A DNA stretch of 64,000 nucleotides from Pedobacter nyackensis (lineage in GTDB: Bacteria > Bacteroidota > Bacteroidia > Sphingobacteriales > Sphingobacteriaceae): assembly GCF_900176505.1 (NCBI RefSeq), contig NZ_FWYB01000006.1:124001-188000 (forward strand), written 5' to 3'. Shown one piece after another: positions 10,001 through 18,410 of this stretch (its first letter is position 1; the number at the start of each line of letters is the position of its first letter). The notes under the pieces were generated by a model. The model worked only from the letters and a program-made list of their open reading frames with translations. It had not been told where the DNA came from and did not search any database. The position numbers and the translations under genes were made by a program.

Positions 10001-11523
10001 GCCAATGGAATATCAGTACCCATTGAACCAATTGGTTCTTTGGCGTCTCTGGCCATCGGCTTCAAGATCAAGTCGACATCTTCCCTGCTGTAACCAAATA
10101 CTTGCTGATATCTGAATATAGACTCCTGTGATAAACCACTAAATACCAATCTTGGCTCCGGAAGTTCTTCCAGTCTGATCTGATACTGATTGATCCAATC
10201 CGCATAAGGTCTTCTGCTGCAAACCTGTTGTTTGATTTCTACATCACTGATGATCCTACCCTGCTCCATGTCTACGACGAACATTTTACCAGGTGTTAAC
10301 CTACCTTTTTCAATGATCTTACTCTGGTCAAGTGCTAATGCTCCTGCTTCAGAAGCCATAATTACATGGTCATCCTCAGTAATGGCATATCTTTGCGGGC
10401 GTAAGCCGTTTCTATCCAGCGTAGCACCAATTAGATTGCCATCTGTAAAGGAAACTGCTGCCGGTCCATCCCATGGCTCCATTAGTGTAGCATGGAACTT
10501 ATAGAAGGCTTGTTTAAGCTCATCCATGTCCTCATTACCATCCCAGGCCTCAGGTATCAACATCATCAATACATGCGGCAGTGAGCGGCCTGAATGCAGC
10601 AATAATTCAACTATATTATCTAAGCATCCTGAATCAGAGTTCGACTCATCAATTACAGGAAGCAAAATATTTAATTCTTCTGGTGTGAAATACGGAGAGG
10701 CTAAAGATTTAATACTAGCTCTAAACCAGTTCAGGTTACCCTGAAGGGTGTTGATCTCTCCATTATGCGCAATATACCTGAAAGGCTGCGCCAGGCGCCA
10801 TGAAGGGAATGTATTGGTTGCAAAACGGGAATGCACCAATCCAAAAGCCGACACAACACGTTTGTCGCTCAATTCCGTAAAGTAAGATCTAACCTGTAAT
10901 GAGGTCAGCTGACCTTTATATACAATGGTACGTGAAGAGAAGGAAGCGATATAGAATTCGCCATTAATTCCCTTTACCGTAGTATTGATGGTTTTAGAAA
11001 GGTAGTTCTTAAATACGTATAGTTTACGTTCAAAATCTGCACCTGCAGCAATCGCGTAAGGGCGTGCGATAAACACTTGTTCCATTTCGGGCTCTACAGA
11101 TAAGGCCATATCGCCAATACCTTCGGTGTTGGTCAGCACCTTTCTAAAGCCTAAAACTTCAAGGTTAAGCTTCTCAGCTGCCCTGTAAATAATCTCTCTG
11201 CACTCTTCTCTAGCTTTTACATCTTTGGGTAGAAAAAGCATACCCACGCCATAATCTCCTGATTCATTTAAGCTGAATCCGATTTTAAGACATTCGTCAT
11301 ACAGGAATTCATGAGGTAGCTGTATCATAATGCCTGCCCCATCTCCGGTATTGATTTCTGCTCCAACTGCCCCGCGGTGATCAAGATTTTCAAGAATGGT
11401 TATGGCATCTGAAATGATCTGCTGCGATTTACGGCCCTTAATATGAGCAACAAATCCGATGCCGCAGGCATCATGTTCAAAACGCTGGTCGTATAACCCC
11501 TGGTTATCTTGTGTTAGTTCCAT
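7015..11523 (-). CDS. gltB: Glutamate synthase large subunit
   Basis: This 1502-aa protein carries the glutaminase and synthase centres of GOGAT. A short propeptide precedes the predicted N-terminal nucleophile Cys20 in HDACGIGF, so autocatalytic processing is expected. The central region and FMN-binding synthase domain include GEGGEDELRYELLPNGDS and AQGAKPGEGGQLPG, and the 3Fe-4S cysteines lie in CIMMRKCHLNTCPVGVA. The C-terminal GXGXG beta-helix domain reads VRNSGATAVVEGLGDHGCEY. It is full length and complete. It is first in a gltB-gltD operon; the roughly 400-bp upstream region probably holds its promoter. Confidence 0.98.
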   Translation of the reverse strand: MELTQDNQGLYDQRFEHDACGIGFVAHIKGRKSQQIISDAITILENLDHRGAVGAEINTGDGAGIMIQLPHEFLYDECLKIGFSLNESGDYGVGMLFLPKDVKAREECREIIYRAAEKLNLEVLGFRKVLTNTEGIGDMALSVEPEMEQVFIARPYAIAAGADFERKLYVFKNYLSKTINTTVKGINGEFYIASFSSRTIVYKGQLTSLQVRSYFTELSDKRVVSAFGLVHSRFATNTFPSWRLAQPFRYIAHNGEINTLQGNLNWFRASIKSLASPYFTPEELNILLPVIDESNSDSGCLDNIVELLLHSGRSLPHVLMMLIPEAWDGNEDMDELKQAFYKFHATLMEPWDGPAAVSFTDGNLIGATLDRNGLRPQRYAITEDDHVIMASEAGALALDQSKIIEKGRLTPGKMFVVDMEQGRIISDVEIKQQVCSRRPYADWINQYQIRLEELPEPRLVFSGLSQESIFRYQQVFGYSREDVDLILKPMARDAKEPIGSMGTDIPLAVLSQKPQHLSSYFKQLFAQVTNPPIDPIREKVVMSLAGFMGNNGNILEENALQCHCVGIKHPILTNHELEKLRSIDTGVFQSKTLQTYFRADGNPGALAKALDRLCRYAVDAVEDGFQVIVLSDRALDSEHAAIPSLLAVSTVHHHLIRKGYRGAVGIVVEAGDVWEVHHFATLIGFGATAVNPYLALETITGFQTELAAKPEKLIQNYIYAINNGLLKIFSKMGISTLQSYHGAQIFEILGLHKSVVDNYFTGAVSRIGGLGLDEIAKETLIKHNRVFKLANRPDPILPTGGNYKWKRKGEQHLFNPQTIHLLQNATRKKDYSTYKQYSKLVNEQTNQAFTIRGLFEFNYNRPAVPLEEVEPIEGILKRFATGAMSFGSISHEAHSTLAIAMNRIGGKSNTGEGGEDELRYELLPNGDSMRSAIKQIASARFGVTSYYLSNADELQIKMAQGAKPGEGGQLPGEKVDDWIGKVRHATPGVGLISPPPHHDIYSIEDLAQLIFDLKNANRAARINVKLVSKAGVGTIAAGVAKAHADVILVSGFDGGTGASPLTSIQHAGLPWELGLAEAHQTLVKNRLRSRVVLQTDGQLKTGKDIAIATLLGAEEWGVATAALVTSGCIMMRKCHLNTCPVGVATQDPNLRKLFTGEPEHVVNLFYFLAEELRETMAELGFRTVQEMVGQADALSVRPVEAADWKLKDLDLSAILYKAPDNGLSLYQTEEQDHGLSEILDHELIKAAQPALTSKEPIYKEFELKNTNRAVGTMLSNEVSKIYKSQGLPNDTINFKFKGSAGQSFGAFAAKGISLQLEGEANDYVGKGLSGARLSIYPFSEIKYVPEQNIIIGNVALYGATSGELFVRGQAGERFAVRNSGATAVVEGLGDHGCEYMTGGEVLVIGGTGSNFAAGMSGGVAWVYDAKGDFASKCNKEMVDLDPLDEQDELRINVLLKRHIQLTDSDLARFILNDWTTQSAHFIKVFPKEYKAVLQKRAQKVKA

Positions 11524-11887
11524 AAGTTCCGTTTAATAATAGTTTTGGTATAGTGTATTTAGAACACTAAGATACAAATAAAAAATCGTTAATTATAATA
11601 TTCGCATAATTTTTAGGAACTAAACAACACTTTTGAAATATATCGCATCTATATTACCAATATGACAAAATACAACGATTGAAATTACGATATTGATACT
11701 TTAGTTATTTAGATCGTTTCTTTATCGCATATCATCAACACTTGCTCAGAATGGCATTTTTTGCCATAAAAACCGGTATTTAGCTCAAAATAAGAAATAT
11801 TATTCATTTTTTTCAATTACAATCTGTTTAACATCAGCGAATTATGCGTTTTCAGCCTAAAAAACGCTAATAATTATGAATTTTGTT
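11524..11887. other. Intergenic region upstream of gltB; no gene seen
   Basis: These 364 bp are very AT-rich and hold no convincing reading frame. The gltB promoter, and any nitrogen-responsive site, must lie here or nearby, but I could not identify a clear -33/-7 pair on the minus strand. The right end runs into the SRP RNA promoter. Confidence 0.5.
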
Positions 11888-11917
11888 TTTGTAAACTAAA
11901 CTCTTTTCCTACATTTG
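11888..11917 (+). promoter_or_regulatory. Promoter of the SRP RNA gene
   Basis: TTTG at 11888-11891 and TACATTTG at 11910-11917, separated by 18 bp, match the Bacteroidota -33/-7 consensus (TTTG, then TAnnTTTG). The SRP RNA is predicted to begin about four bases later, which fits. Confidence 0.8.
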
Positions 11918-11920
11918 CAG

Positions 11921-12019
11921 TGGGCAAGTCTTTTACGATCAGCTCCCTTTGAACTCCCCCAGGGCGGGAACGAAGCAAGGGTAGAAGGTTGTAGCGATGC
12001 GATAAAAGGTGCTTGCCCA
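11921..12019 (+). ncRNA. ffs: Signal recognition particle RNA (small bacterial type)
   Basis: The RNA is about 99 nt. Its ends pair through GGGCAAG and CTTGCCC. The centre contains the conserved SRP helix-8 pattern CTCCCCCAGGGCGGGAAC followed by GAAGCAAGGGTAG, matching the Ffh-binding symmetric and asymmetric loops with a tetraloop-type cap. This RNA binds Ffh for co-translational targeting of membrane proteins. A T-rich run directly follows the closing helix and probably ends transcription. A matching promoter lies immediately upstream. Exact ends are judged by the pairing and may be off by a few bases. Confidence 0.9.
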
Positions 12020-12079
12020 TTTTTTACTTTTTCTATAAAGTAATCTGGCAGCACCCCGCTTATTATTCATTTATTATTT

Positions 12080-12112
12080 TTTGAAAGAGCTCAATGTAAT
12101 TGCCTAATTTAG
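12080..12112 (+). promoter_or_regulatory. Probable promoter of the transaldolase-family gene
   Basis: TTTG at 12080-12083 and TAATTTAG at 12105-12112 (one mismatch to TAnnTTTG), with 21 bp between them. The start codon follows about 53 bp later. Confidence 0.45.
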
Positions 12113-12165
12113 GCGAAAATAATTTGAATATATGAATACGTTAACCAATTGCTAATTTAAATAAT

Positions 12166-12825
12166 ATGAAGTTTTTCATCGATACAGCTAACCTGGACCA
12201 GATAAAGGAAGCACATGACCTGGGTATTTTAGATGGTGTAACCACCAATCCAAGTCTGATGGCTAAAGAAGGTATTACAGGTGAAGCTAATGTAATAGCA
12301 CATTACAAAGCGATCTGTGCTATTGTAGATGCTAATGTAAGTGCGGAAGTGATTTCAACGACTTTCGAAGAAATGATTAAAGAAGGCGAAGCTTTGGCTA
12401 AGCTAGATCCAAAGATCGTTGTAAAAATCCCAATGATTAAAGATGGTGTAAAAGCAATCAAATATTTGACTGGAAAAGGCATCAGAACAAACTGTACATT
12501 GATTTTCTCTGCTGGTCAGGCTTTATTGGCTGCTAAAGCAGGTGCATCTTATGTATCTCCTTTCTTAGGTCGTTTAGATGATATTTCTACTGATGGTTTA
12601 CAATTAATTGAAGACATCAGGTTGATATTTGACAACTATGGCTACCCTACAGAAATCTTAGCAGCTTCTATACGCGGACCGTTACATATCGTTAACTGTG
12701 CAAAATTAGGTGCCGATGTTATTACAGCGCCATTAGCTGCAATCACTGCATTATTAAAACACCCTTTAACTGATAGCGGTTTGGCTACATTCTTAGCCGA
12801 CCATGCTAAAGCTTCAGGTAAATAA
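12166..12825 (+). CDS. fsa: Transaldolase / fructose-6-phosphate aldolase family protein
   Basis: This 219-aa class I aldolase belongs to the short TalC/Fsa-type transaldolases. It begins [16 protein letters not shown] and shows the [11 protein letters not shown] motif. The Schiff-base Lys is predicted at residue 87 in IVVKIPM, followed by [19 protein letters not shown]. The length fits this short subfamily rather than the 310-390-aa classical transaldolases. Members either move dihydroxyacetone units in the pentose phosphate pathway or cleave fructose 6-phosphate; the sequence alone does not settle which. It is a single gene with its own promoter-like element and a strong terminator shared with gmhB. 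Confidence 0.92.
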   Translation: MKFFIDTANLDQIKEAHDLGILDGVTTNPSLMAKEGITGEANVIAHYKAICAIVDANVSAEVISTTFEEMIKEGEALAKLDPKIVVKIPMIKDGVKAIKYLTGKGIRTNCTLIFSAGQALLAAKAGASYVSPFLGRLDDISTDGLQLIEDIRLIFDNYGYPTEILAASIRGPLHIVNCAKLGADVITAPLAAITALLKHPLTDSGLATFLADHAKASGK

Positions 12826-12840
12826 TATTTAAAAATACCA

Positions 12841-12886
12841 GTAATGAAAAAGCCCTTGATGAAATCATCAAGGGCTTTTTCATTAC
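12841..12886 (+). terminator. Bidirectional terminator between fsa and gmhB
   Basis: A near-perfect palindrome with 22-base arms (12841-12862, 12865-12886) has the core AGCCCTTGAT/ATCAAGGGCT and flanking A and T runs. It lies between two convergent genes and can serve both. Confidence 0.9.
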
Positions 12887-12892
12887 TTCTTC

Positions 12893-13423
12893 TTACTTAA
12901 GCATGCCTGCAGACAACACTTCGAACTTATCTTCGGCTAATACCTGCTTGATAAAATCGTAATCGATTTGCTCATCAGGAGCAATCAACACGCCCTTTAC
13001 CCCTGCCCCCTTTGCAGCTTCTACGTCACGTGGTTTATCACCAATCATGACAGATAATGCGGGATCAATGTTATATGTCGCAATAGCTTCTAAAAGCATC
13101 CCTGATTTAGGCTTGCGGCAATCACAGGCTTCAGAAACAGTTGGATGATGGGGACAATAGTACGCATGAGTAATTAATGCTCCCTGAGCTTCAAAACTAG
13201 CGCTCAATGCACGGTGCATTTCGGCAAGTGCATCTTCCGTATAGCGGTTTTGTGCAATTCCACCCTGGTTGGTAATGATAATTAAAAGATATCCTTCATC
13301 ATATAACTTTTTTAAAGGGGCTATCTGATATTCCAGGATTTTAAAATCTTCTAACCTGGTAATGTAATCGTTCATTTCGTGATTAAGTACACCGTCACGA
13401 TCCAGAAAAATGGCTTTATTCAT
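12893..13423 (-). CDS. gmhB: D,D-heptose 1,7-bisphosphate phosphatase (HAD-IIIA)
   Basis: This 176-aa HAD phosphatase probably removes the C7 phosphate from D-glycero-D-manno-heptose 1,7-bisphosphate in ADP-heptose synthesis for lipopolysaccharide. HAD motif I is FLDRDGVLN near the N-terminus, motif II lies in IIITNQGGIAQ, and motif IV is MIGDKPRDVEAA. The zinc loop typical of GmhB is present as CPHHPTVSEACDCRKPK. Length matches the family. It is followed at its 3' side by the bidirectional terminator and is preceded by the PhnA-like gene 26 bp upstream on the same strand. Confidence 0.9.
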   Translation of the reverse strand: MNKAIFLDRDGVLNHEMNDYITRLEDFKILEYQIAPLKKLYDEGYLLIIITNQGGIAQNRYTEDALAEMHRALSASFEAQGALITHAYYCPHHPTVSEACDCRKPKSGMLLEAIATYNIDPALSVMIGDKPRDVEAAKGAGVKGVLIAPDEQIDYDFIKQVLAEDKFEVLSAGMLK

Positions 13424-13449
13424 ACTGATTATATGGTCTTTATTAAGCC

Positions 13450-14025
13450 TTAGCTTTGTTTTCTAACATATTTGGTAAGGATAACAATGGTTTGTCCCTC
13501 AATTTTTCCTTCAATCTGGTCAGTATTGTCTTCAACCAAACGGATGTTCTTCACTACAGTTCCCAATTTAGCACTCAATGAAGAGCCCTTTACATCCAAT
13601 GTTTTGATCAATACAACAGAATTTCCTGCTTCAAGCAAAGCACCGTTACAATCCTTATGAACATCATCAACAGCACTATCTTCATCTTCAGCACCTGCCT
13701 TTGCCCATGCCAGCGTTTCGTCGTCCATGTACATCATGTCCAAACAATCTGTAGCCCAGCTTTCGTCTTTTAAGCGATTTAACAAACGCCAGGTAAGTAC
13801 TTGCACGCCAGGAACGGCACTCCAGATACTGGTTCTTAAACAATTCAAATGTTTAACATCCAATTCTTCTGTTTTCTCAACCTGACCTAAACATTTATCA
13901 CAGATCATGATGCAATTATCTTCGGTCCTGCTGGTTTGAGGTAATACCTCATATAATTTTACAGGTACTGCAGACTGACATAATTCGCATTTGTTTTCGC
14001 TTCTATCTAATAATTGTTGTTCCAA
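13450..14025 (-). CDS. PhnA-domain protein
   Basis: This 191-aa protein combines an N-terminal zinc-ribbon (CELCQ ... MICDKCLGQ) and a C-terminal SH3-like PhnA domain (DCNGALLEAGNSVVLIKTLD, then VVKNIRLVEDNTDQIEGKIE and IVILTKYVRK). Despite the name, PhnA-family proteins are not part of C-P lyase, and their cellular role is poorly defined. The first codon is TTG; no ATG lies close enough to the zinc ribbon to serve instead. It lies 26 bp upstream of gmhB and may be co-transcribed with it. Confidence 0.85.
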   Translation of the reverse strand: MEQQLLDRSENKCELCQSAVPVKLYEVLPQTSRTEDNCIMICDKCLGQVEKTEELDVKHLNCLRTSIWSAVPGVQVLTWRLLNRLKDESWATDCLDMMYMDDETLAWAKAGAEDEDSAVDDVHKDCNGALLEAGNSVVLIKTLDVKGSSLSAKLGTVVKNIRLVEDNTDQIEGKIEGQTIVILTKYVRKQS

Positions 14026-14109
14026 TGTTATTCTATTTTATATTTAAAATCAAGATTGCAAAGGTAGTTATTTTTAGGGAGTCCGCCTCGCAATGTCCAG
14101 ACCAGATCG

Positions 14110-15408
14110 CTAAAAAACCCTTGGCATTTTAACTTGAAACGTCGTCCCCTCTTCCGCTGAACTGGTAAATATGATTTCACCACCTTGCTGTATTACGAAG
14201 TCTTTACACAGTACAAGACCAAGTCCTGTTCCTTTTTCATTCAAGGTTCCATAACTGGAAGCTATGTTCAAACTAAATATCTGATTTTGCCTTTCAGGGG
14301 ATATCCCAATACCGTTATCTTTTATCATAATCAGACAATCGCCCTCACTTAAAACGGTACTAATCCAGATCTTCCCATTACTTTTAGTAAACTTCACCGC
14401 GTTGTTTAATAAATTCCGTATCACCAGATCAAACATATCTTTATCTGCAAGAATGTTTGCGTCTTTATCAATATCAACCACCAGTTCTATTTCCTTTTTG
14501 GCTGCAATCTGCTCAAACATGCGTAAGGTGGGCAACAATTGGCGCTCCACATTTACTGGGATCAACGACATCGGTACATTGTGTAATTGATTTTTTGCCC
14601 ATTCCAGTAAATTCCCAAGAAGATACTGTGCATCTGATAAAGACTTTGCCAGATGTTGTTCAGCAGTAGAACGTTCCTCAGTGCTCAACTCCATCTCATT
14701 CAATAAATGAAGGTACTGCTGTAATGAATTTAATGGGCTATTGAGATCATGTGCAATGATTGAAAAAAGCTTATCCTTTTCCTTGTTCATCAGCTCCAGC
14801 TTCAAAGCTTTCTCTTCAGCCCGCTCCTTTTGTGTGCGATAACTTTTACGCAACTGGATTGTTCCCACTGCAATAAGTATGGTCACAACAAGATAGGTAA
14901 AGCCCATATCCAAAAACAATTCGCCCCTGCCCGAATAAAATTGCTGTACACTATCGGGATAGATGTATTCGATACTAAGGACAATTAATACCAATACGAT
15001 ATTAAAAAAGTACCAGAATGCTAATTTTTTACGGGGGATAATTAAAAATATAAGGTATAAGCTTACAACGAAGAGCAGCAATATACTTCCCCCAACGCCA
15101 CTATTGAAAAAGTAAGCAAGGGAAATGGCAACATTAATTTGTATGACTGATAATATAACAGCTAGCTTTGATTTACCCTTGTATCGGCTAAGGGCAAATA
15201 AACCAATCTGGATAACCAGAATTGCAAAAGAAATTAAGCCCGACTGATGGAGAGAAATGCAAAAATTGTATACGGTAAGTATAGCAACAGCAATTATCGT
15301 TGTTATAGAAATAGCATGAAAAATCCGACTCTCCAAAGAAAAGCGATCAGCGTCTCCTACCAACTGTTGCCAATTGCGTTCCCATTTAAGCTTTAATCCT
15401 TTAAACAT
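14110..15408 (-). CDS. Membrane sensor histidine kinase
   Basis: A protein of about 432 aa. The ATG at 15408 is preferred because the longer frame begins at a TTG. The N-terminal half has roughly six hydrophobic segments (about residues 30-190) and no recognisable sensor domain. A short coiled linker leads to the phosphoacceptor motif FSIIAHDLNSPLNSL. The ATPase domain shows the N box (NLLNNAVKFT), G1 (IKDNGIGIS) and G2 (GTGLGLVLC). It probably autophosphorylates in response to a membrane or intracellular signal. No response regulator gene adjoins it, so its partner is unknown. Confidence 0.9.
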   Translation of the reverse strand: MFKGLKLKWERNWQQLVGDADRFSLESRIFHAISITTIIAVAILTVYNFCISLHQSGLISFAILVIQIGLFALSRYKGKSKLAVILSVIQINVAISLAYFFNSGVGGSILLLFVVSLYLIFLIIPRKKLAFWYFFNIVLVLIVLSIEYIYPDSVQQFYSGRGELFLDMGFTYLVVTILIAVGTIQLRKSYRTQKERAEEKALKLELMNKEKDKLFSIIAHDLNSPLNSLQQYLHLLNEMELSTEERSTAEQHLAKSLSDAQYLLGNLLEWAKNQLHNVPMSLIPVNVERQLLPTLRMFEQIAAKKEIELVVDIDKDANILADKDMFDLVIRNLLNNAVKFTKSNGKIWISTVLSEGDCLIMIKDNGIGISPERQNQIFSLNIASSYGTLNEKGTGLGLVLCKDFVIQQGGEIIFTSSAEEGTTFQVKMPRVF

Positions 15409-15507
15409 TAATAATCCAAATTGATACCTCTGCAATATAAAAATTTGAGGCTTTTAATGAACTATAAATAAAAGAATAAATGTTGCAACAAATAACCTAT
15501 CCTCATG

Positions 15508-16587
15508 CTATAACTCTTCCCTGAACAACAATAAGGGAAGATGGCTATGGTAAGCCAGTTTTTTAGTGAGGCTCCGGTGAAAAATACTTTCAAAAAAGCC
15601 ATAAATCTTAGGCACAGTTATAACGAGATCAGCATGGTGTTCGTTCGAAAATTCCATGATTCCTATTGCGGTGTCCTCATGGTCGGTATAGTGATATTCC
15701 GGGCGTTCATCATCCCATAACAGATGTAGATCCGACATTTCAAGAATGGTATTGGTATCAAAATAGGCACCGCTCCGATCTACATTTAAAATGAGGAGTT
15801 TTGCCCCCAGCACATCGATAAATGTTTTTATAGCAAAAACGGGGGTCGTTTCTAATACTTGCCTCAGGTCGCAGGCAAAAACCACGGTCTCTATTTTTTT
15901 ATAAACTGCCTGAGGCGGCACAATCAGCAAGGGCGCAAGGCACTCCCTAGCCAGATTTAGGGTATTGCTTCCAATGAGGACTCTTTCGAGTTTACTTTTG
16001 CCGGTAATCCCGGTCACAACAAGACCGCTATGCAATTGCTGAACCAGCATATTTACGGCCGCAAGCAAGGACCGTTCATCAGTCCTCACGTCTATTTTTG
16101 TATGTGCCGGCGCCAATGGCTCAAGCTCATTTTTTATTTTTGTTATTTTCTCCAGGCTCTCATCTGGTGTCTCTACAAAACCTTCTGTAACCGGAGCAAA
16201 AGCTGTGGGCGGTATCATGATGGGTTCGTAAGAATGGTATAACGTCAGCCTGGTGGTATTTAATTGCGCGCTCAATGCCACCGCGTACTTGCAGGCATTC
16301 AGCGCTTCCTCAGAGAAATCAGTAAGTACCAGCATAGACTCTACACCGTAAAACTGACACATCTGCGCTTCTATTGCCTCTTGTAATACAATAAACTCTT
16401 TGTCTGTAATATTTCTTTCACCGCGCTGGATCACCGACCACAATCCTTTGGAGGAGCGCATCAATAAAATAGGACTGGGTTCATTGGTAACCATTTCAAC
16501 TTTGAACTGACGATTATGGTCATATGCAGTTACCATGGCATTCAATTCGATACTACCTGCACTGAATTTTACAGAAAATGTTTCCAT
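15508..16587 (-). CDS. Tandem universal stress protein with extra N-terminal domain
   Basis: This 359-aa protein has three parts. Residues 1-80 form a small domain I do not recognise (METFSVKFSAGSIELNAMVT). Two UspA-like domains follow, about 82-230 and 231-359. The first keeps the ATP-binding pattern G-2x-G-9x-G-S/T (GITGKSKLERVLIGSNT). The second is degenerate there, with HRSLTKKLAYHSHLPLLL. Usp proteins bind ATP and respond to starvation, redox or oxygen stress. It is divergent from the MidA-type gene. It may relate functionally to the PEP synthase/CRP block at 54-64 kb, though it lies far from it. Confidence 0.85.
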   Translation of the reverse strand: METFSVKFSAGSIELNAMVTAYDHNRQFKVEMVTNEPSPILLMRSSKGLWSVIQRGERNITDKEFIVLQEAIEAQMCQFYGVESMLVLTDFSEEALNACKYAVALSAQLNTTRLTLYHSYEPIMIPPTAFAPVTEGFVETPDESLEKITKIKNELEPLAPAHTKIDVRTDERSLLAAVNMLVQQLHSGLVVTGITGKSKLERVLIGSNTLNLARECLAPLLIVPPQAVYKKIETVVFACDLRQVLETTPVFAIKTFIDVLGAKLLILNVDRSGAYFDTNTILEMSDLHLLWDDERPEYHYTDHEDTAIGIMEFSNEHHADLVITVPKIYGFFESIFHRSLTKKLAYHSHLPLLLFREEL

Positions 16588-16766
16588 ATTATTTTTACTG
16601 TTAATTGAGGTTTTAAAGCCCCGGTTCGCAAAACATGTTTTTTAGCAATTTAATACATCGCCGAAACGTAGAGAATGAAATTTATAGCGCGGCTAATGCT
16701 TACAACAAATACTAAGCGCCAATGGTTTTATAAAACATCATAGGGATTCTGGTGTTATAAATCATT

Positions 16767-17870
16767 GTGGATCTTTCCGATTACATCATAAAGCAAATCC
16801 ATGAAAAGGGGCCTATCTCCTTTCAGGAATTCATGGAATTATCTTTGTATTATCCGGAGATGGGGTATTATACTTCTGCCCATGAAATTATTGGCAGACA
16901 GGGCGATTTTTATACGAGCGCAACCCTTACACCTGCATTTGGCGCCACTATTGCCATACAGCTGGAAGAAATATGGAGGATCATGGGTGGTGGCGAATTT
17001 ACCATAGTAGAATATGGTGCCGGAACCGGAGATCTGTGCAAATCAATACTCGACTATTTAAAAGACAATGAAAAAATGTACGCTCAATTGCGGTACTGCA
17101 TCATTGAAAAAAGTCGGGAGATGCGAAATTTAGAAGCGAAGCACTTGCCTGATAAAGTGGAATGGTGCAGTTCCATCCTTGAAATTAAGGGACTAAACGG
17201 TTGCGTGCTGTCCAATGAACTGCTGGATAATTTCGCGGTACACCGGGTAATGATGCAGGAAGAACTCATGGAAGTTTATGTTGATTATCAGCACGGTTTT
17301 ACTGAAATACTCCGCCCTGCTCCGCCCGAACTCAAAAAATACTTTACTGAACTGAATGTGGTGTTACCCTTTGGATACTGCACAGAAGTCAATACACAAG
17401 CCATTGCCTGGATCACTGAAATCGCTTCGGCGCTTAACAGTGGCTATGTCATCACCATCGATTATGGTTATGAAAATCCCACCATGTACAGTGCAAGCAA
17501 AAGCGAGGGTTCGCTACTATGCTATTATAAACATTCGATAAATGATTCTCCTTACCTGCATATTGGTGAGCAGGACCTCACCTGTCATGTCAATTTTTCG
17601 GCATTGGAACATTGGGGAAACAAGGTTGGCTTAAGCGCATGCGGTATCACCAACCAAAATTACTTCTTAATGTCTCTGGGATTTAGAGAACAACTTGTCC
17701 GGCTTTTCTCTAAAGACAATAACGTCCTTCAGGCCGCTGCCAAAGTCGCTGCTATTAGCCATACCCTTTTGATGGATATGGGCAGCAAATACAAGGTATT
17801 GATTCAACAGAAAGGCCTGAATGGACAAAAATTAACAGGATTGGCCTGTGCTATAAAGTCTCCTTTGTAG
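16767..17870 (+). CDS. MidA/NDUFAF7-family SAM-dependent methyltransferase
   Basis: This 367-aa protein matches the COG1565 family, whose mitochondrial member NDUFAF7/MidA methylates an arginine of a complex I subunit. It starts with a GTG. Family signs are MELSLYYPEMGYYTS, GDFYTSATLTPAFG, the SAM-binding motif VEYGAGTGDL, and VLSNELLDNFAVHRV. The later TIDYGYE is also conserved. Its bacterial substrate is not known; complex I subunits are a reasonable guess. Its last 20 bp overlap the 3' end of the convergent small gene. Confidence 0.88.
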   Translation: MDLSDYIIKQIHEKGPISFQEFMELSLYYPEMGYYTSAHEIIGRQGDFYTSATLTPAFGATIAIQLEEIWRIMGGGEFTIVEYGAGTGDLCKSILDYLKDNEKMYAQLRYCIIEKSREMRNLEAKHLPDKVEWCSSILEIKGLNGCVLSNELLDNFAVHRVMMQEELMEVYVDYQHGFTEILRPAPPELKKYFTELNVVLPFGYCTEVNTQAIAWITEIASALNSGYVITIDYGYENPTMYSASKSEGSLLCYYKHSINDSPYLHIGEQDLTCHVNFSALEHWGNKVGLSACGITNQNYFLMSLGFREQLVRLFSKDNNVLQAAAKVAAISHTLLMDMGSKYKVLIQQKGLNGQKLTGLACAIKSPL

Positions 17871-18171
17871 TGTTAATGGTTTTTTCTAAAGCCTTTAACA
17901 TTACATCTTTATAGACAGTGAAATTATTCTGACGTGCTTCATCTGAATCACTCTCCTTAACAGATTTTTTACCGGCCTTTACTTCCTCCAGTTCATTTTT
18001 GTATAAATCACCAAAGATTTCAGGCTCTTTGTTTTTCAAAATCCTTACTGTGTGTGAATACTTTTCGTGCGTATCAATAAGCGTCGCTAAACTCTTCTCA
18101 TTGAACGTATTTATATCAGCAACTTTTGCCACTAGCTTCTCAAGCTTTCCTCTTTCTTTTGCGTAACCCAT
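17851..18171 (-). CDS. Small soluble hypothetical protein
   Basis: A 106-aa protein, highly charged and probably all alpha-helical, with no signal peptide or Cys. I do not recognise a family. Its 3' end overlaps the 3' end of the MidA-type gene by 20 bp on the opposite strand. An ATG start and codon use like that of its neighbours support a real gene, but the evidence is modest. Confidence 0.6.
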   Translation of the reverse strand: MGYAKERGKLEKLVAKVADINTFNEKSLATLIDTHEKYSHTVRILKNKEPEIFGDLYKNELEEVKAGKKSVKESDSDEARQNNFTVYKDVMLKALEKTINTTKETL

Positions 18172-18410
18172 AATTATCGCGAATATACGGTTATCTGTTT
18201 AACTTTTACTTTATCCTACCAATTCATTATCCAGGCGCACCTAATTTCATATGCTTTATATGATATGTGATAAAATTACTTTTTCTTTATAGAAATTACC
18301 AAAGTAATGTAGGATTAAATTTTGCAAACTACTAATAATTAATTAACTTATATTAGCCGACAAACAACATCTGGTCCGATAACTATTGAAAGAATTAAAA
18401 CATTAAATTA

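Noticed and set aside
13450..14025. A phosphonate-degradation gene
   Set aside because: PhnA-domain proteins are not part of the C-P lyase pathway, and no phn transport or lyase gene is nearby.
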